Shown here: one piece after another, positions 1 through 6,905 of the stretch | How positions within the stretch are numbered: the stretch's first letter is position 1 | How the letters are laid out: each line of letters begins with the position of its first letter | Source of the DNA: a virus | Reading direction: 5' to 3' (one strand) | Length of the DNA: 23,680 nt | IMG/VR virus record: IMGVR_UViG_3300009093_000122 | Coordinates: 1-23,680 of that record | Notes under the pieces: generated by a model | Told to the model about the DNA's origin: nothing | The model's input: the letters and a program-made list of their open reading frames with translations, nothing else | Database searches by the model: none | Program-made: the position numbers and the translations under genes

Positions 1-2287
1 AACCCATCAAGCGGCACTCTGCGGCTACTCGAATTCTAAGGTTGTTGATCTCAAAGGGCATATCGAAGCTTGAGTCCTCAGCCGCGATCCAGCCACTCTC
101 AATGATTGATTTCGTAACGCGGCGCGTCCAGCTCGCATTTGAGAGTGCAATCTCTGGGTCATTACCTGAACTGTGCTCGATGGATTCAATGGCGTGACGT
201 TCGCAGGGGTAATCACAGAAATAGCGCACCATATGCCGTACAAAGTTAGGGTCGTCGAGCTTTTTTGCGAAATCATCATAGAAAGGCTTAAGTTGTTCGG
301 TCCACCGTATGAACTCCGCATCGCTCATCCTCATGTGCTTGGCGTCGGTCGCCCTGATATAGAACAGTGCGCGATCTACGGTATTGCGCTGCGCGACGCC
401 AGTTTTGAATGTGTTTGATGCGAACCCCATACGGGCGAAAATTCGATAGTCACGAGCTTCTTCGAACTTTTCCATGCCCGAAATGTCAGTGTTACGGATC
501 AGCTTCTTAATTTCTTCGGTAGCGGTCGGGCCGGTAAATTTCGCCTCGTCGATGAACACGAACATTTTGTTCTTGAATGGACCAACGTTGAACTTGTCGT
601 CGACCACCTTGGCGCTGGCAGTGCCCCATAGTTTGGAGCCGAATATAGCCTTCATGAACGTATTACCAAGGAATGACTTGCCGACACCTTGACCGCCGAT
701 TATCACCCACGCGATTTGCTGCTTGATGCCGGGATTCTGGCGCGTCCACGCGATCCATGATTTAAGCCAGTTGGCTTGGTCATCATTGTCGCGGGTAAGC
801 AATGCGAGCATCTTGTTGAGCGCGACTTCGCACTGCTCCATCACAGCGGGGTCAATTCGCTCCACAGGCTCAATCGGCCATCCCTGCCACGTGTTAAATA
901 CTGTGTTAGCGTCTTCATCCGACTCATCGGGGACCATTTTTCCGTACGAATTGATACGAAATACAAGCCCCTTATCGGTGTCGGGGTACATTTCCCGATA
1001 ATCGACGCGCTTCCGTAGATTAGAGGATTCGAACAACTTGAACGCTTCTTTAGGCTTGTTTCCAACGAATACCACATCTCCTTTGTGGCGTCGTTCGAGA
1101 TCGGCCCCATCGTGAACAAACGCGCCAAGATTCCGGTGGCGTTCTCGATCGATGTACTTATTGTCTGACTCGTCGTAGATGTATCGCTCAGCCATTTTGG
1201 TGAGATTAGAAACGTCAGCGCCGGGAGTAATGATCGTGCGCAGGGCTTGGGCTTCATCGGCACCGAGCAACTCGGTGATAGACGTCCACCCCGGAATCTT
1301 TGCGTCGGAATTTCTTGCCAGCTTCTCAGACGCATCGTAGTAAGTCCTCACTCGCATATGCGGTTCGTCGTCACCGAAATAGCTGCACAAGAAATGGATC
1401 AGTTTTTCGGCCACTGCGTCGCTGTCCAGCGGGCACTGAACGTCGCGGCTTAGCGTTTCGTTTTCATTGATCGCAACGCTGTCCGCAATGATCCTAGCCA
1501 ACCAGCCAGTAAGCTTTGTTGCGGTGACTTGGCGGCTGCCCTCGACCCATTTATCTCGTAACAGGTATGCAATCGTGCCGAAACAGATAGATCGAACGAC
1601 GGACATAAACGGTGCAACGCGCGCTGATGTTTCCGCGATGCTGCGTACATTCTGAGCCGCCTCAAGAGAGTCTGTGTACCAGATCGAAATATCATAATCG
1701 GTTGGACCTTTCTCTTTGGCGGGGTATACCGACCCCGGAACCACTACTTGCTTCGCGTATTTCTCGACGTTCTTTTCGCTCGTATTTGTCGGGAATGAGC
1801 GCAGTTCTGTGTGATATCGCGTCCGATTGAGGCTGATCTGGCCGGGAATGAACTTGCGCAGTTCCTCGAAGTTCGTGCTTTCGTCTTCGTGGAGCTTGAC
1901 GAGAGTGTGCGTCGGGACACCAAATGAGCGTCGACCGAACGAAAAACGCGTGTCAACCCCAAGCGCTTGCATCGCAGCGCGGATCGCGCGCGGGTATTCG
2001 GGGTCTGGGCCGTCCATGTCGACGTCCATCCAACCGAATTGTAGATTGAAGCCAGTGTTGAGGACGCTCTGTTCGGGGTCGTCGATCCACGCTTGCAGGT
2101 CGGTCTGACCCTTGGTGGCGGTGAACCATGATGCGTCGATGGGATGCTTACTAGCGGGCTTTAGGAAAATCGCCCCGACTTGAATGAATTTTTCGTTGAT
2201 TTCGCGCGTTAGCGCTTTTTGTCGATTCCTAATCCGCTCATCGTCGGATGACAGAGTGAAACCGCCGCTGACCAATTGGAGTGCCAT
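1..2287 (-). CDS. Primase-polymerase / SF3-type helicase, 3' end outside window
   Basis: Replication protein that would both prime and unwind phage DNA. The first 762 residues are visible and the reading frame is still open at base 1. The N-terminal part resembles the archaeo-eukaryotic primase-polymerase fold: MDVDMD at residues 87-92 gives the acidic metal-binding pattern, followed by a basic patch and a PTH motif about 30 residues on. The C-terminal part has a Walker A motif, GGQGVGKS, at residues 531-538 and a Walker B motif, FVFIDEAKF, near 576-584, as in phage/plasmid primases of the P4 and DUF5906 type. The start is set by a GGGG-containing leader a few bases upstream. It is the last gene visible of the minus-strand early arm and has its own promoter at 2384-2413. 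The class is firm; the exact subfamily is inferred. Confidence 0.88.
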   Translation of the reverse strand, partial: MALQLVSGGFTLSSDDERIRNRQKALTREINEKFIQVGAIFLKPASKHPIDASWFTATKGQTDLQAWIDDPEQSVLNTGFNLQFGWMDVDMDGPDPEYPRAIRAAMQALGVDTRFSFGRRSFGVPTHTLVKLHEDESTNFEELRKFIPGQISLNRTRYHTELRSFPTNTSEKNVEKYAKQVVVPGSVYPAKEKGPTDYDISIWYTDSLEAAQNVRSIAETSARVAPFMSVVRSICFGTIAYLLRDKWVEGSRQVTATKLTGWLARIIADSVAINENETLSRDVQCPLDSDAVAEKLIHFLCSYFGDDEPHMRVRTYYDASEKLARNSDAKIPGWTSITELLGADEAQALRTIITPGADVSNLTKMAERYIYDESDNKYIDRERHRNLGAFVHDGADLERRHKGDVVFVGNKPKEAFKLFESSNLRKRVDYREMYPDTDKGLVFRINSYGKMVPDESDEDANTVFNTWQGWPIEPVERIDPAVMEQCEVALNKMLALLTRDNDDQANWLKSWIAWTRQNPGIKQQIAWVIIGGQGVGKSFLGNTFMKAIFGSKLWGTASAKVVDDKFNVGPFKNKMFVFIDEAKFTGPTATEEIKKLIRNTDISGMEKFEEARDYRIFARMGFASNTFKTGVAQRNTVDRALFYIRATDAKHMRMSDAEFIRWTEQLKPFYDDFAKKLDDPNFVRHMVRYFCDYPCERHAIESIEHSSGNDPEIALSNASWTRRVTKSIIESGWIAAEDSSFDMPFEINNLRIRVAAECRLMG

Positions 2288-2383
2288 TTTATCCCCGCTC
2301 TAAGCCTCCCCCGGTCCGCCCCCTCGCCTTGGGGATCAGCCGAGGGTCAACAGGAGCGTGTGCGCGGGGGGCGGCACGGACTA

Positions 2384-2413
2384 AGTATAGCACAGCCGCC
2401 AGCTACCAGTCAA
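2384..2413 (-). promoter_or_regulatory. Sigma70-like promoter for the primase-helicase gene
   Basis: The minus strand reads TTGACT, an 18-base spacer, then TATACT, with TG one base before the -10 (extended -10). It overlaps the end of the small gene at 2410-2616 and points at the primase start at 2287, leaving a leader of roughly 90 bases. Confidence 0.65.
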
Positions 2414-2616
2414 GATGCGGGCGGAAGCGCTCTAATAGCGGCGTCGAGGCTAGTTTTAAAATTAATCAGATTTTCCCACACGGCTGGCTCCAGCGCGATG
2501 CGCTCGCGGGAACCATGAGTGCGCAGCCACAGTTGATGACCATCGAACGACACGTAAACGCCGTCACCGATATACTGCTCACGTTTCAGATGGTGAATTT
2601 GCTCTTCGCGTGTCAT
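2410..2616 (-). CDS. Small conserved phage protein (GDGVYVSFDGHQLWLRT type)
   Basis: A 68-residue soluble protein with no signal peptide or membrane segment. Its core, GDGVYVSFDGHQLWLRT followed by IALEPAVWENLINF, matches a small protein I recognise as recurrent in many unrelated tailed phages, where it has no known function. The ATG is preceded by GGAG with an 8-base gap. It begins two bases after the stop of the upstream gene, so it is probably translated from the same message. The last bases overlap the promoter of the primase gene. Confidence 0.8.
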   Translation of the reverse strand: MTREEQIHHLKREQYIGDGVYVSFDGHQLWLRTHGSRERIALEPAVWENLINFKTSLDAAIRALPPAS

Positions 2617-2618
2617 CG

Positions 2619-3020
2619 CTATGGCTCCATGCGCGTGGCGAGGAGAGTTTCTTCGGCAAACTTGATATCGTCATGGTATGAACCGGGAACGCTATAGCTC
2701 AGCTTCTTTGCGTACGGCAGAACGGCCTCCAACGCCTTCCGAAGCGCTTCGGTCTCGGTGGGTGGGGTGGCGACATGCGTAAATACGCCGGATTGAATGT
2801 CGCATTCACCATCCGCACAAGTAATTCCGTCTGTTCGCAAGCATTTAAACAGCGGATCACATGTCCCCTCCGTCGCCACAGGCGCTGGCGAGGGTGCAGT
2901 ATTTGGTGCGATGGTACGTTTTTTATATTCCGCGTAACTTTCTCTCGGCTTGAATTGAGCGGGAGGCGTGCAGTTGAATGGGTCGCCGCAACATGGATTG
3001 AGTTTACACCGTTCAGTCAT
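2619..3020 (-). CDS. Cysteine-rich hypothetical protein
   Basis: A 133-residue protein of unknown function. The N-terminal half has many cysteines (CKLNPCCGDPFNC near the start, then C at about 53, 60, 68 and 73), which could bind a metal or form a compact cysteine fold. A proline/alanine linker separates the first two clusters. The C-terminal third (from TETEALRKALEAVLPYAKKL) is predicted helical. An AGGAG ribosome-binding site lies just upstream of the ATG. The gene follows a structured 119-base gap. I do not recognise a family. Confidence 0.68.
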   Translation of the reverse strand: MTERCKLNPCCGDPFNCTPPAQFKPRESYAEYKKRTIAPNTAPSPAPVATEGTCDPLFKCLRTDGITCADGECDIQSGVFTHVATPPTETEALRKALEAVLPYAKKLSYSVPGSYHDDIKFAEETLLATRMEP

Positions 3021-3139
3021 TGCCGTGGCTCCTGTGGGCTACGGGCGGGCGCTGGCCCCGGCCCGGTACGGTAGTAGCTGCCCCACGCGCACCGCCAGCG
3101 GGCGGGTTAGCAGCGGGGCAGCGCGGGTTATGCGGCGCG
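3021..3139 (-). other. Short GC-rich intergenic spacer with nested hairpins
   Basis: No gene is supported here. An outer inverted repeat pairs GCTGCCCC at 3077-3084 with GGGGCAGC at 3115-3122. An inner one pairs CCGCC at 3092-3096 with GGCGG at 3101-3105. No T-run follows on either strand, so it is a structured spacer or processing site rather than a clear terminator. Confidence 0.4.
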
Positions 3140-3526
3140 CTACAGGGCGTCAGGATTGACCACCAAAGCAGCATCAAACATGACAGACATGTTACGCAGC
3201 GCAACGACCAGTTCTTCGGCTTTGGCCAGCGCAGTCTCGTGGCATGAACGGCAAGTCGAGAAATAGTCAGGCAGCTTATGTGGAATTTGGCGCGCGAGTG
3301 TAGCTGCCATTATCTTTACCCGATCTTCGTAGGTGACCGAGTTTGCATTGAACGCAAAATTGTAGCCCATTTCAACCCATCGCGTCAAGGATTGAACTTG
3401 CTGGTCCGCCGTCCACAGCTCTTTCATGCAACGAGCCATCACGTTACTGTCCATCGAATAAAATACTTCGTCGTGCTGGTGCGTCTCGGCGCTGAACGGC
3501 AGCGGCTTAGGCGTCGGGCTTGTCAT
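3140..3526 (-). CDS. Hypothetical early phage protein
   Basis: A 128-residue, largely helical protein with no membrane segment. A CRSC pair lies near residue 92 (YFSTCRSCHETALAKAEEL), inside a predicted helix-turn region. The start is supported by GGAG about 9 bases upstream and overlaps the end of the upstream gene (3507) by 20 bases. A sigma70-like promoter at 3556-3584 lies just upstream, within the preceding gene. I do not recognise a family and assign no function. Confidence 0.68.
   Translation of the reverse strand: MTSPTPKPLPFSAETHQHDEVFYSMDSNVMARCMKELWTADQQVQSLTRWVEMGYNFAFNANSVTYEDRVKIMAATLARQIPHKLPDYFSTCRSCHETALAKAEELVVALRNMSVMFDAALVVNPDAL
3359..3388 (-). promoter_or_regulatory. Possible internal promoter
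   Basis: The minus strand reads TTGACG, an 18-base spacer, then TACAAT, inside the gene at 3140-3526. It could supply the two genes downstream (3020 and 2616). There is no extended -10, so it is weaker than the other promoters here. Confidence 0.33.
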
Positions 3527-3875
3527 CGGGTTGTCTCCGGTTGCTTAGAAACTCCATAGTAGCATGCTCGATCATCTTTGTCAAGTAGAGTTCGAGCCCT
3601 TGCTGTTCTGGGAACTGATCGACGAGATTGGCGAGCATTAACCCGACAATCTTTGCCCACGTCTCGAAAAATGTAGCCGCTTCGTCTGGCGTGCGGTTTT
3701 CGGTCGCCCAAACAGCAGCGTATCGGCATGACTCGCGATACATCGTGTTCAGCAAGTCGAGCATGACTTTGGGGGCACCTTGCGCCCCCGCTTGCTTGAT
3801 GTACTCGTTCACTGCGTCGTCGACGATGGAACGGGCTTTTTTGCGATTCAGCATCGCGGCGACGGGATCATTCAT
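3507..3875 (-). CDS. Hypothetical helical phage protein
   Basis: A 122-residue protein beginning MNDPVAAML. This internal ATG is preferred over one six codons upstream because GGAGG lies 8 bases before it. The sequence is mostly amphipathic helix (ARSIVDDAVNEYIKQ, MLDLLNTMYRESCRYAAVWA, FFETWAKIVGLMLANLVDQF). The last of these is moderately hydrophobic but interrupted by polar residues, so I read it as a soluble helical bundle. It overlaps both neighbours, and its 3' part contains the promoter at 3556-3584. No family is recognised. Confidence 0.68.
   Translation of the reverse strand: MNDPVAAMLNRKKARSIVDDAVNEYIKQAGAQGAPKVMLDLLNTMYRESCRYAAVWATENRTPDEAATFFETWAKIVGLMLANLVDQFPEQQGLELYLTKMIEHATMEFLSNRRQPDDKPDA
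3556..3584 (-). promoter_or_regulatory. Sigma70-like promoter inside the 3507-3875 gene
   Basis: The minus strand reads TTGACA, a 17-base spacer ending in TGC, then TACTAT. The -35 is a perfect match and the -10 is TG-extended. It should drive the gene starting at 3526 and those below it. Confidence 0.65.
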
Positions 3876-4083
3876 TTTTGGCCTCCGGCACAATTTTCAA
3901 TCGCAAGTCTTTAATCGTAGCGTCGCGCCATCGCGTCACCCATTCAGTGTCAAAACTAGCGCCGCTCCAATTCGTATCAAGACCGCGTTCCTCGATTTGA
4001 AGCACAAGCATCGTGCGTTTGCGAAACCAGCCGCGCGTCTCGATACGATAACGCGCGGCCCCAGTACGTTCAGCGTGTCTCAT
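3868..4083 (-). CDS. Small basic hypothetical protein
   Basis: A 71-residue basic protein with beta-rich character (RYRIETRGWFRKRTMLVLQIEERG), followed by a tryptophan-rich segment (WVTRWRDATIKDLRLKI). Its ATG shares four bases with the upstream stop (ATGA), the usual mark of translational coupling, and its own stop overlaps the next start by 8 bases. The layout of short strands with exposed aromatic and basic residues would suit a small binding protein, but I recognise no family. Confidence 0.68.
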   Translation of the reverse strand: MRHAERTGAARYRIETRGWFRKRTMLVLQIEERGLDTNWSGASFDTEWVTRWRDATIKDLRLKIVPEAKNE

Positions 4084-4394
4084 ATTGCTTGTAATCCTTT
4101 TGATAAGAGCACAAATTTGTACTCTTTGTAATGCCCGAATTGATCTTCGCCAGTCGCCACACGAGCGGTTGGACTATCGATTTTGTGGTCGAGGAACCCA
4201 TTTTCGGCTAGTTCCCACGCGCGGTTCAGCGTGGCTGACATGTCGGTGCCCCGGTAATGGCGCAGCGCAATTTGCGTGTCGGGAACAGAAGCGATCTGGC
4301 GCAGCATCGCTATGTGTTCCGGCGAGAGCGAAAACTTGACCTTGGGCTGCTTGGTCAAGCTCTCCAGCAACGTGCGCTTAGTGTTCGGTGCCAC
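4080..4394 (-). CDS. Hypothetical phage protein
   Basis: A 104-residue protein starting at GTG, chosen because GGAG lies 7 bases upstream and no ATG is suitably placed. It is amphipathic, with helices around residues 24-35 (PEHIAMLRQIASVPD) and 50-65 (SATLNRAWELAENGFLDHK). The second resembles the recognition half of a winged-helix or helix-turn-helix unit, followed by a strand-rich end (HYKEYKFVLLSKG). A DNA-binding role is possible but unproven. It is coupled to the next gene through ATGA and overlaps the preceding gene by 17 bases. Confidence 0.68.
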   Translation of the reverse strand: MAPNTKRTLLESLTKQPKVKFSLSPEHIAMLRQIASVPDTQIALRHYRGTDMSATLNRAWELAENGFLDHKIDSPTARVATGEDQFGHYKEYKFVLLSKGLQAI

Positions 4395-4596
4395 GGCGAT
4401 GCTCCACGCTGATGATGTGTGTTGCCGACTCGACCAACCCTACGTTGTCCAACAACGAGGACACGACGCGCGGGCTTACGCCGGTCAACCAAGCCGCCCA
4501 TCGCACCGAATGGCGCTCCATCATGCCGGTGCGCTTGTCCGTAACCACGACGAGCGGAAGTTCGTTCCGCTCGTTCCACTGCAACAATCTGCTCAT
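4378..4596 (-). CDS. Small hypothetical protein
   Basis: A 72-residue protein. A beta-type N-terminus (ELPLVVVTDKRTGMMERHSV) leads into a helical part (WAAWLTGVSPRVVSSLLDNVGLV) that resembles a helix-turn-helix. The ATG overlaps the stop of the DUF2786 gene as ATGA. A second message could start at the promoter at 4681-4709 inside that gene. No family is recognised. Confidence 0.66.
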   Translation of the reverse strand: MSRLLQWNERNELPLVVVTDKRTGMMERHSVRWAAWLTGVSPRVVSSLLDNVGLVESATHIISVEHRRGTEH

Positions 4597-5597
4597 GACA
4601 ACGACTTCCTTTTGTTCTCATCCACTTGCTGGTCGATGCCGACCGAGTTTCCGTCCGCGTATCCGTCGCGGTACGTACTTAGCGTAGCACGTTTTTCGCC
4701 CTCTGTCAAGGCGCGAGCGCGCGGCGTAGAAGACCCACGACGAGCATCTTGCTTCGCCCATTTGGCGTACATCTTTCCCCAATACTCATCGTTCGCGGCT
4801 TTGGTTTTAGCTTCTTCCGCGAGACGCTTTTCCTTCAAAGAGGGGTCGGCTGCCTCTGCCGCGTCGCGCTCGGCTAACTTGCGCTCTTGTTCCGCCTTCC
4901 AAGCTGCTTCACGCGCTTTCTGATCGCGGCGATGCTGCGCGGTGGTACCGAGCGGCCAGCCATTAATATAGTCGTTGTTGAAATCGGCTTCGTTGTCAGC
5001 AACGTCAGCCAACACGAGAGCGGTGCCGGTCGAAGCGTAGCCCGGATGGCGCTGGCGAGCAGTTTCCTCCTCACGTTTGCGCTTGTCTTCTTCGTCGCGC
5101 CGCGCGCGTTCCTCTTGCAGCTTGACGACGATGCGGGCTGTCATGCCCTCGCGGTAGGCGATCATTTCGCGCACGAACACGGAACGGTAGCCCATTTCGC
5201 CCGCGTATTGCTTCGCGAGGCGCTCGATCGTGTCTTGTAGGTATTCGGCCATGATCGTCGCGGCGAGCACGTTGACCGGGCTGCCGACGAGCCGATTCTC
5301 GTATTTCTGGCCGCGCGCCAATCCTTTGATCGAGAAGTAAACGCACATGTTGAGCGCACCGACCGCCTTCCACAGATCGCGCTGCCACGTGTAGAGGCCG
5401 CCACCCTTGGTCTGGTCCTTGCGGGCGTTGTCGGCTGGCTTACGGGCCGAAAGGACGGCCATGTCCAGATTGTACTTGGCGAGGATTTGCATCGCCTTTT
5501 CAGTCGCAACCGCCGCTTCGTTTTCGTTCGCGTTGCCGCGTGCGAGGGCAAGCAGTTTCTCGACTTTGTTGATGGCTTCGAGGGCTTCGGGCGTCAT
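4593..5597 (-). CDS. DUF2786-domain protein
   Basis: A 334-residue protein. Residues 6-50 (ALEAINKVEKLLALARG through ILAKYNLDMAVL) match the DUF2786 pattern: a KV..LLALA helix, an NENEA turn, then A..KAM.IL.KY.L. This domain is common in phages and bacteria and its function is unknown. The middle (about 80-150) is helical and globular. Residues 165-290 are a long charged coiled coil rich in E, K, R and A. The tail, YRDGYADGNSVGID, resembles the C-terminal motif seen in DUF2786/DUF7168 proteins. It has a strong promoter of its own at 5623-5651 and hosts another promoter near its 3' end. Confidence 0.82.
   Translation of the reverse strand: MTPEALEAINKVEKLLALARGNANENEAAVATEKAMQILAKYNLDMAVLSARKPADNARKDQTKGGGLYTWQRDLWKAVGALNMCVYFSIKGLARGQKYENRLVGSPVNVLAATIMAEYLQDTIERLAKQYAGEMGYRSVFVREMIAYREGMTARIVVKLQEERARRDEEDKRKREEETARQRHPGYASTGTALVLADVADNEADFNNDYINGWPLGTTAQHRRDQKAREAAWKAEQERKLAERDAAEAADPSLKEKRLAEEAKTKAANDEYWGKMYAKWAKQDARRGSSTPRARALTEGEKRATLSTYRDGYADGNSVGIDQQVDENKRKSLS
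4681..4709 (-). promoter_or_regulatory. Sigma70-like promoter inside the DUF2786 gene
   Basis: The minus strand reads TTGACA, a 17-base spacer ending in TGC, then TACGCT. It lies within the last 40 codons of the DUF2786 gene and would allow the gene at 4596 and those below it to be expressed without it. Confidence 0.6.
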
Positions 5598-5622
5598 ATC
5601 GTGTTGTCTCCGTTACCCTCAT

Positions 5623-5651
5623 ACTATACCATATCAGAGATTGTTTGTCAA
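5623..5651 (-). promoter_or_regulatory. Strong sigma70-like promoter for the DUF2786 gene
   Basis: The minus strand reads TTGACA, a 17-base spacer ending in TGG, then TATAGT. The leader to the ATG at 5597 is about 20 bases and includes GGAG. The -35 lies partly in the space after the upstream gene and the promoter abuts its stop codon. Confidence 0.75.
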
Positions 5652-5885
5652 TGTCGTCCGGTATTTCGCGCTTCGCAACCAGAATGCGTGGTCGTGTTCA
5701 ACGCGATGCGCGCTACGATACAGCACGTCAATCTGCCACACGAGGCATTCCAGCCGCCAGTGGTGCCGCCCATAAGCAGCGGTGTAGGCCACGCCTAGGG
5801 CATACTGGAAGCCCCCGCGAAACTGCAGGCGTCGCTCGGTGAAAACGCACCAGCGCTTACGAGGAAGCTGAATAGGCAGGCTCAT
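5634..5885 (-). CDS. Small aromatic-rich hypothetical protein
   Basis: An 83-residue protein rich in tyrosine, tryptophan, arginine and histidine (RRLQFRGGFQYALGVAYTAAYGRHHWRLECLVWQIDVLYRS would be its central stretch, given here only in outline: RGGFQYALGVAYTAAYG then HHWRLECLVWQID). It has no clear membrane segment. The start overlaps the upstream stop as ATGA. It closes the long operon that begins at 7704. No family is recognised. Confidence 0.62.
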   Translation of the reverse strand: MSLPIQLPRKRWCVFTERRLQFRGGFQYALGVAYTAAYGRHHWRLECLVWQIDVLYRSAHRVEHDHAFWLRSAKYRTTLTNNL

Positions 5886-6091
5886 CGGGGTTTCTCCGGC
5901 ATCGGGTTTTCATTCAGTAGCCTCAAGATGTGATCTCGCAAATCGGGATCACCGTACACGTGTATCTGATTATACCACGTAATAAGATCACCGCGCCAAT
6001 CGCGATCTCGCCCCGTCACGGTTATTCCCCACGTCGTGTGATCAGCGCCCTTATCTTTGTAGTCCTGTCCGATCTCGCAACTGGTAGCCAT
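5882..6091 (-). CDS. Small acidic hypothetical protein
   Basis: A 69-residue protein starting MATSCEIGQDYKDKG. This start is chosen over ATGs further upstream because AGGGG lies just before it and because a separate small gene (6091-6228) fills the upstream region, its TGA stop overlapping this ATG by one base. The protein has a beta-type front half and a helical C-terminus (PDLRDHILRLLNENPMPEKP). No family is recognised and no function is assigned. Confidence 0.62.
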   Translation of the reverse strand: MATSCEIGQDYKDKGADHTTWGITVTGRDRDWRGDLITWYNQIHVYGDPDLRDHILRLLNENPMPEKPR

Positions 6092-6228
6092 CAGAATGCC
6101 CCTGTCAGCAGCCATACGAGGAATAGCATCCAGCCGAGCCAGAACGCATCGCGGAGCGCCCCGTATAGGAAGCGGGCTAGCGTCGCATCGCGGCGACGCT
6201 GGATTGACTCTTGGCGCAGGATATTCAT
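6091..6228 (-). CDS. 45-residue single-pass membrane protein
   Basis: A very short gene easily lost by length cut-offs. The product starts MNILRQESIQRRRDATLARF and ends with one hydrophobic segment at about residues 29-45 (FWLGWMLFLVWLLTGAF), so it is a basic cytoplasmic head on a membrane helix. Its ATG overlaps the upstream stop as ATGA and its stop overlaps the downstream start as TGATG, which is strong positional evidence that it is translated. Small inner-membrane proteins of this kind are common in phage early regions; the role here is unknown. Confidence 0.62.
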   Translation of the reverse strand: MNILRQESIQRRRDATLARFLYGALRDAFWLGWMLFLVWLLTGAF

Positions 6229-6479
6229 GGCTTTGGCCTCCGTGGTTTGACTTGAATTGGATCGTCGCGCATGACGGCGGCGATGTAAGATTCGTACTGG
6301 CCGAAAAGAAGCGCCTTCTCGTGATCGTAGCTGGCTTCACTGCGGAGTGCGCGTTCGGCCTGTCGCCCCGCTTCGTGGACGGCTTGCGACTCGGAATGCT
6401 GCCAGAACCAGTCGTGGCCTTCGAGGCGCGTGTAATACGCGGCCAGTTCGCGCTTCACCGATTCCGCGGAGGCTACCAT
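6225..6479 (-). CDS. Hypothetical helical protein
   Basis: An 84-residue protein beginning MVASAESVKRELAAYY. This start has GGAG 9 bases upstream and overlaps the previous gene by only 7 bases, so it is favoured over an ATG eleven codons earlier. The chain is almost wholly amphipathic helix with conserved-looking aromatics (GHDWFWQHSESQAVHEAG), followed by a proline/basic tail. It is coupled to the 45-residue membrane protein gene. No family is recognised. Confidence 0.65.
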   Translation of the reverse strand: MVASAESVKRELAAYYTRLEGHDWFWQHSESQAVHEAGRQAERALRSEASYDHEKALLFGQYESYIAAVMRDDPIQVKPRRPKP

Positions 6480-6697
6480 CGCTGCGGCTCCACTTCGTCG
6501 AACACCGTCCACTCGCGCTTCACCGGGTTGTACTCCGCGTTGAAGTACGCTTTCGGCCTGCCCCGCATCTTGGCGATCAGATCGGCGGGCGGTTCCCTGA
6601 GAGTGGTGCAGGAGCGCCCGAAGCCGTAAATCAGGTACTTCCGAGTTTCTTCGGTCGTCATGATTGGCGTCTGCACTTTAACGATTTCGCGGGCCAT
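6473..6697 (-). CDS. Small hypothetical protein
   Basis: A 74-residue protein of mixed alpha/beta character (MAREIVKVQTPIMTTEETRKYLIYGFGRS, shown by its parts REIVKVQTPI and KYLIYGFGRS). It carries a later RGRPKAYFNAEYNPVKREWTVFDEV segment (key parts MRGRPKAYFNAEY and EWTVFDEVE) that reads as a beta hairpin. The start has GGA in the leader and overlaps the RHH gene by 20 bases. It is embedded in the operon read from the promoter at 7751-7779. No family is recognised. Confidence 0.65.
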   Translation of the reverse strand: MAREIVKVQTPIMTTEETRKYLIYGFGRSCTTLREPPADLIAKMRGRPKAYFNAEYNPVKREWTVFDEVEPQRW

Positions 6698-6905
6698 CGT
6701 CGTCTTCCATCCTAGCGATTGCGAGGCGGATTACCTCTGCAACGGGCATCTTATCACGGATCGCGCGTTCGCGCAAGTAGTCCATGGTTTCAAGGTCCAC
6801 GCGAACCATGAGCCGGACCAATTCGCCGTGGGAAGCAAGGTCCTTGCCGCCACGAGCCAGCAAGCGCGGCGGCATTCGCCGCGCTGCGTAGATTGCGTCA
6901 CTCAC
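6678..6905 (-). CDS. Ribbon-helix-helix (CopG/Arc-like) DNA-binding protein
   Basis: A 75-residue protein. Residues 32-67 fit the ribbon-helix-helix pattern: a short strand with alternating residues (LMVRVDLE), a helix (TMDYLRERAIRDKM), then a turn and second helix (PVAEVIRLAIARMED). Members dimerise and insert the paired strands into the DNA major groove, usually as repressors. The start is uncertain. I use GTG at 6905, which overlaps the upstream stop, but an ATG at 6875 would keep the whole domain. It is a candidate for binding the repeated module at 7791 and 9904, which is inference only. Confidence 0.62.
   Translation of the reverse strand: MSDAIYAARRMPPRLLARGGKDLASHGELVRLMVRVDLETMDYLRERAIRDKMPVAEVIRLAIARMEDDDGPRNR

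Noticed and set aside
4276-4923. 215-codon plus-strand frame
   Set aside because: Antisense to coupled minus-strand genes with good starts, including the recognisable DUF2786 protein.
5969-5974. TATAAT on the minus strand with TG before it
   Set aside because: No acceptable -35 at 16-18 bases. It could be an extended -10 promoter for the gene at 5885 but is not strong enough to list.
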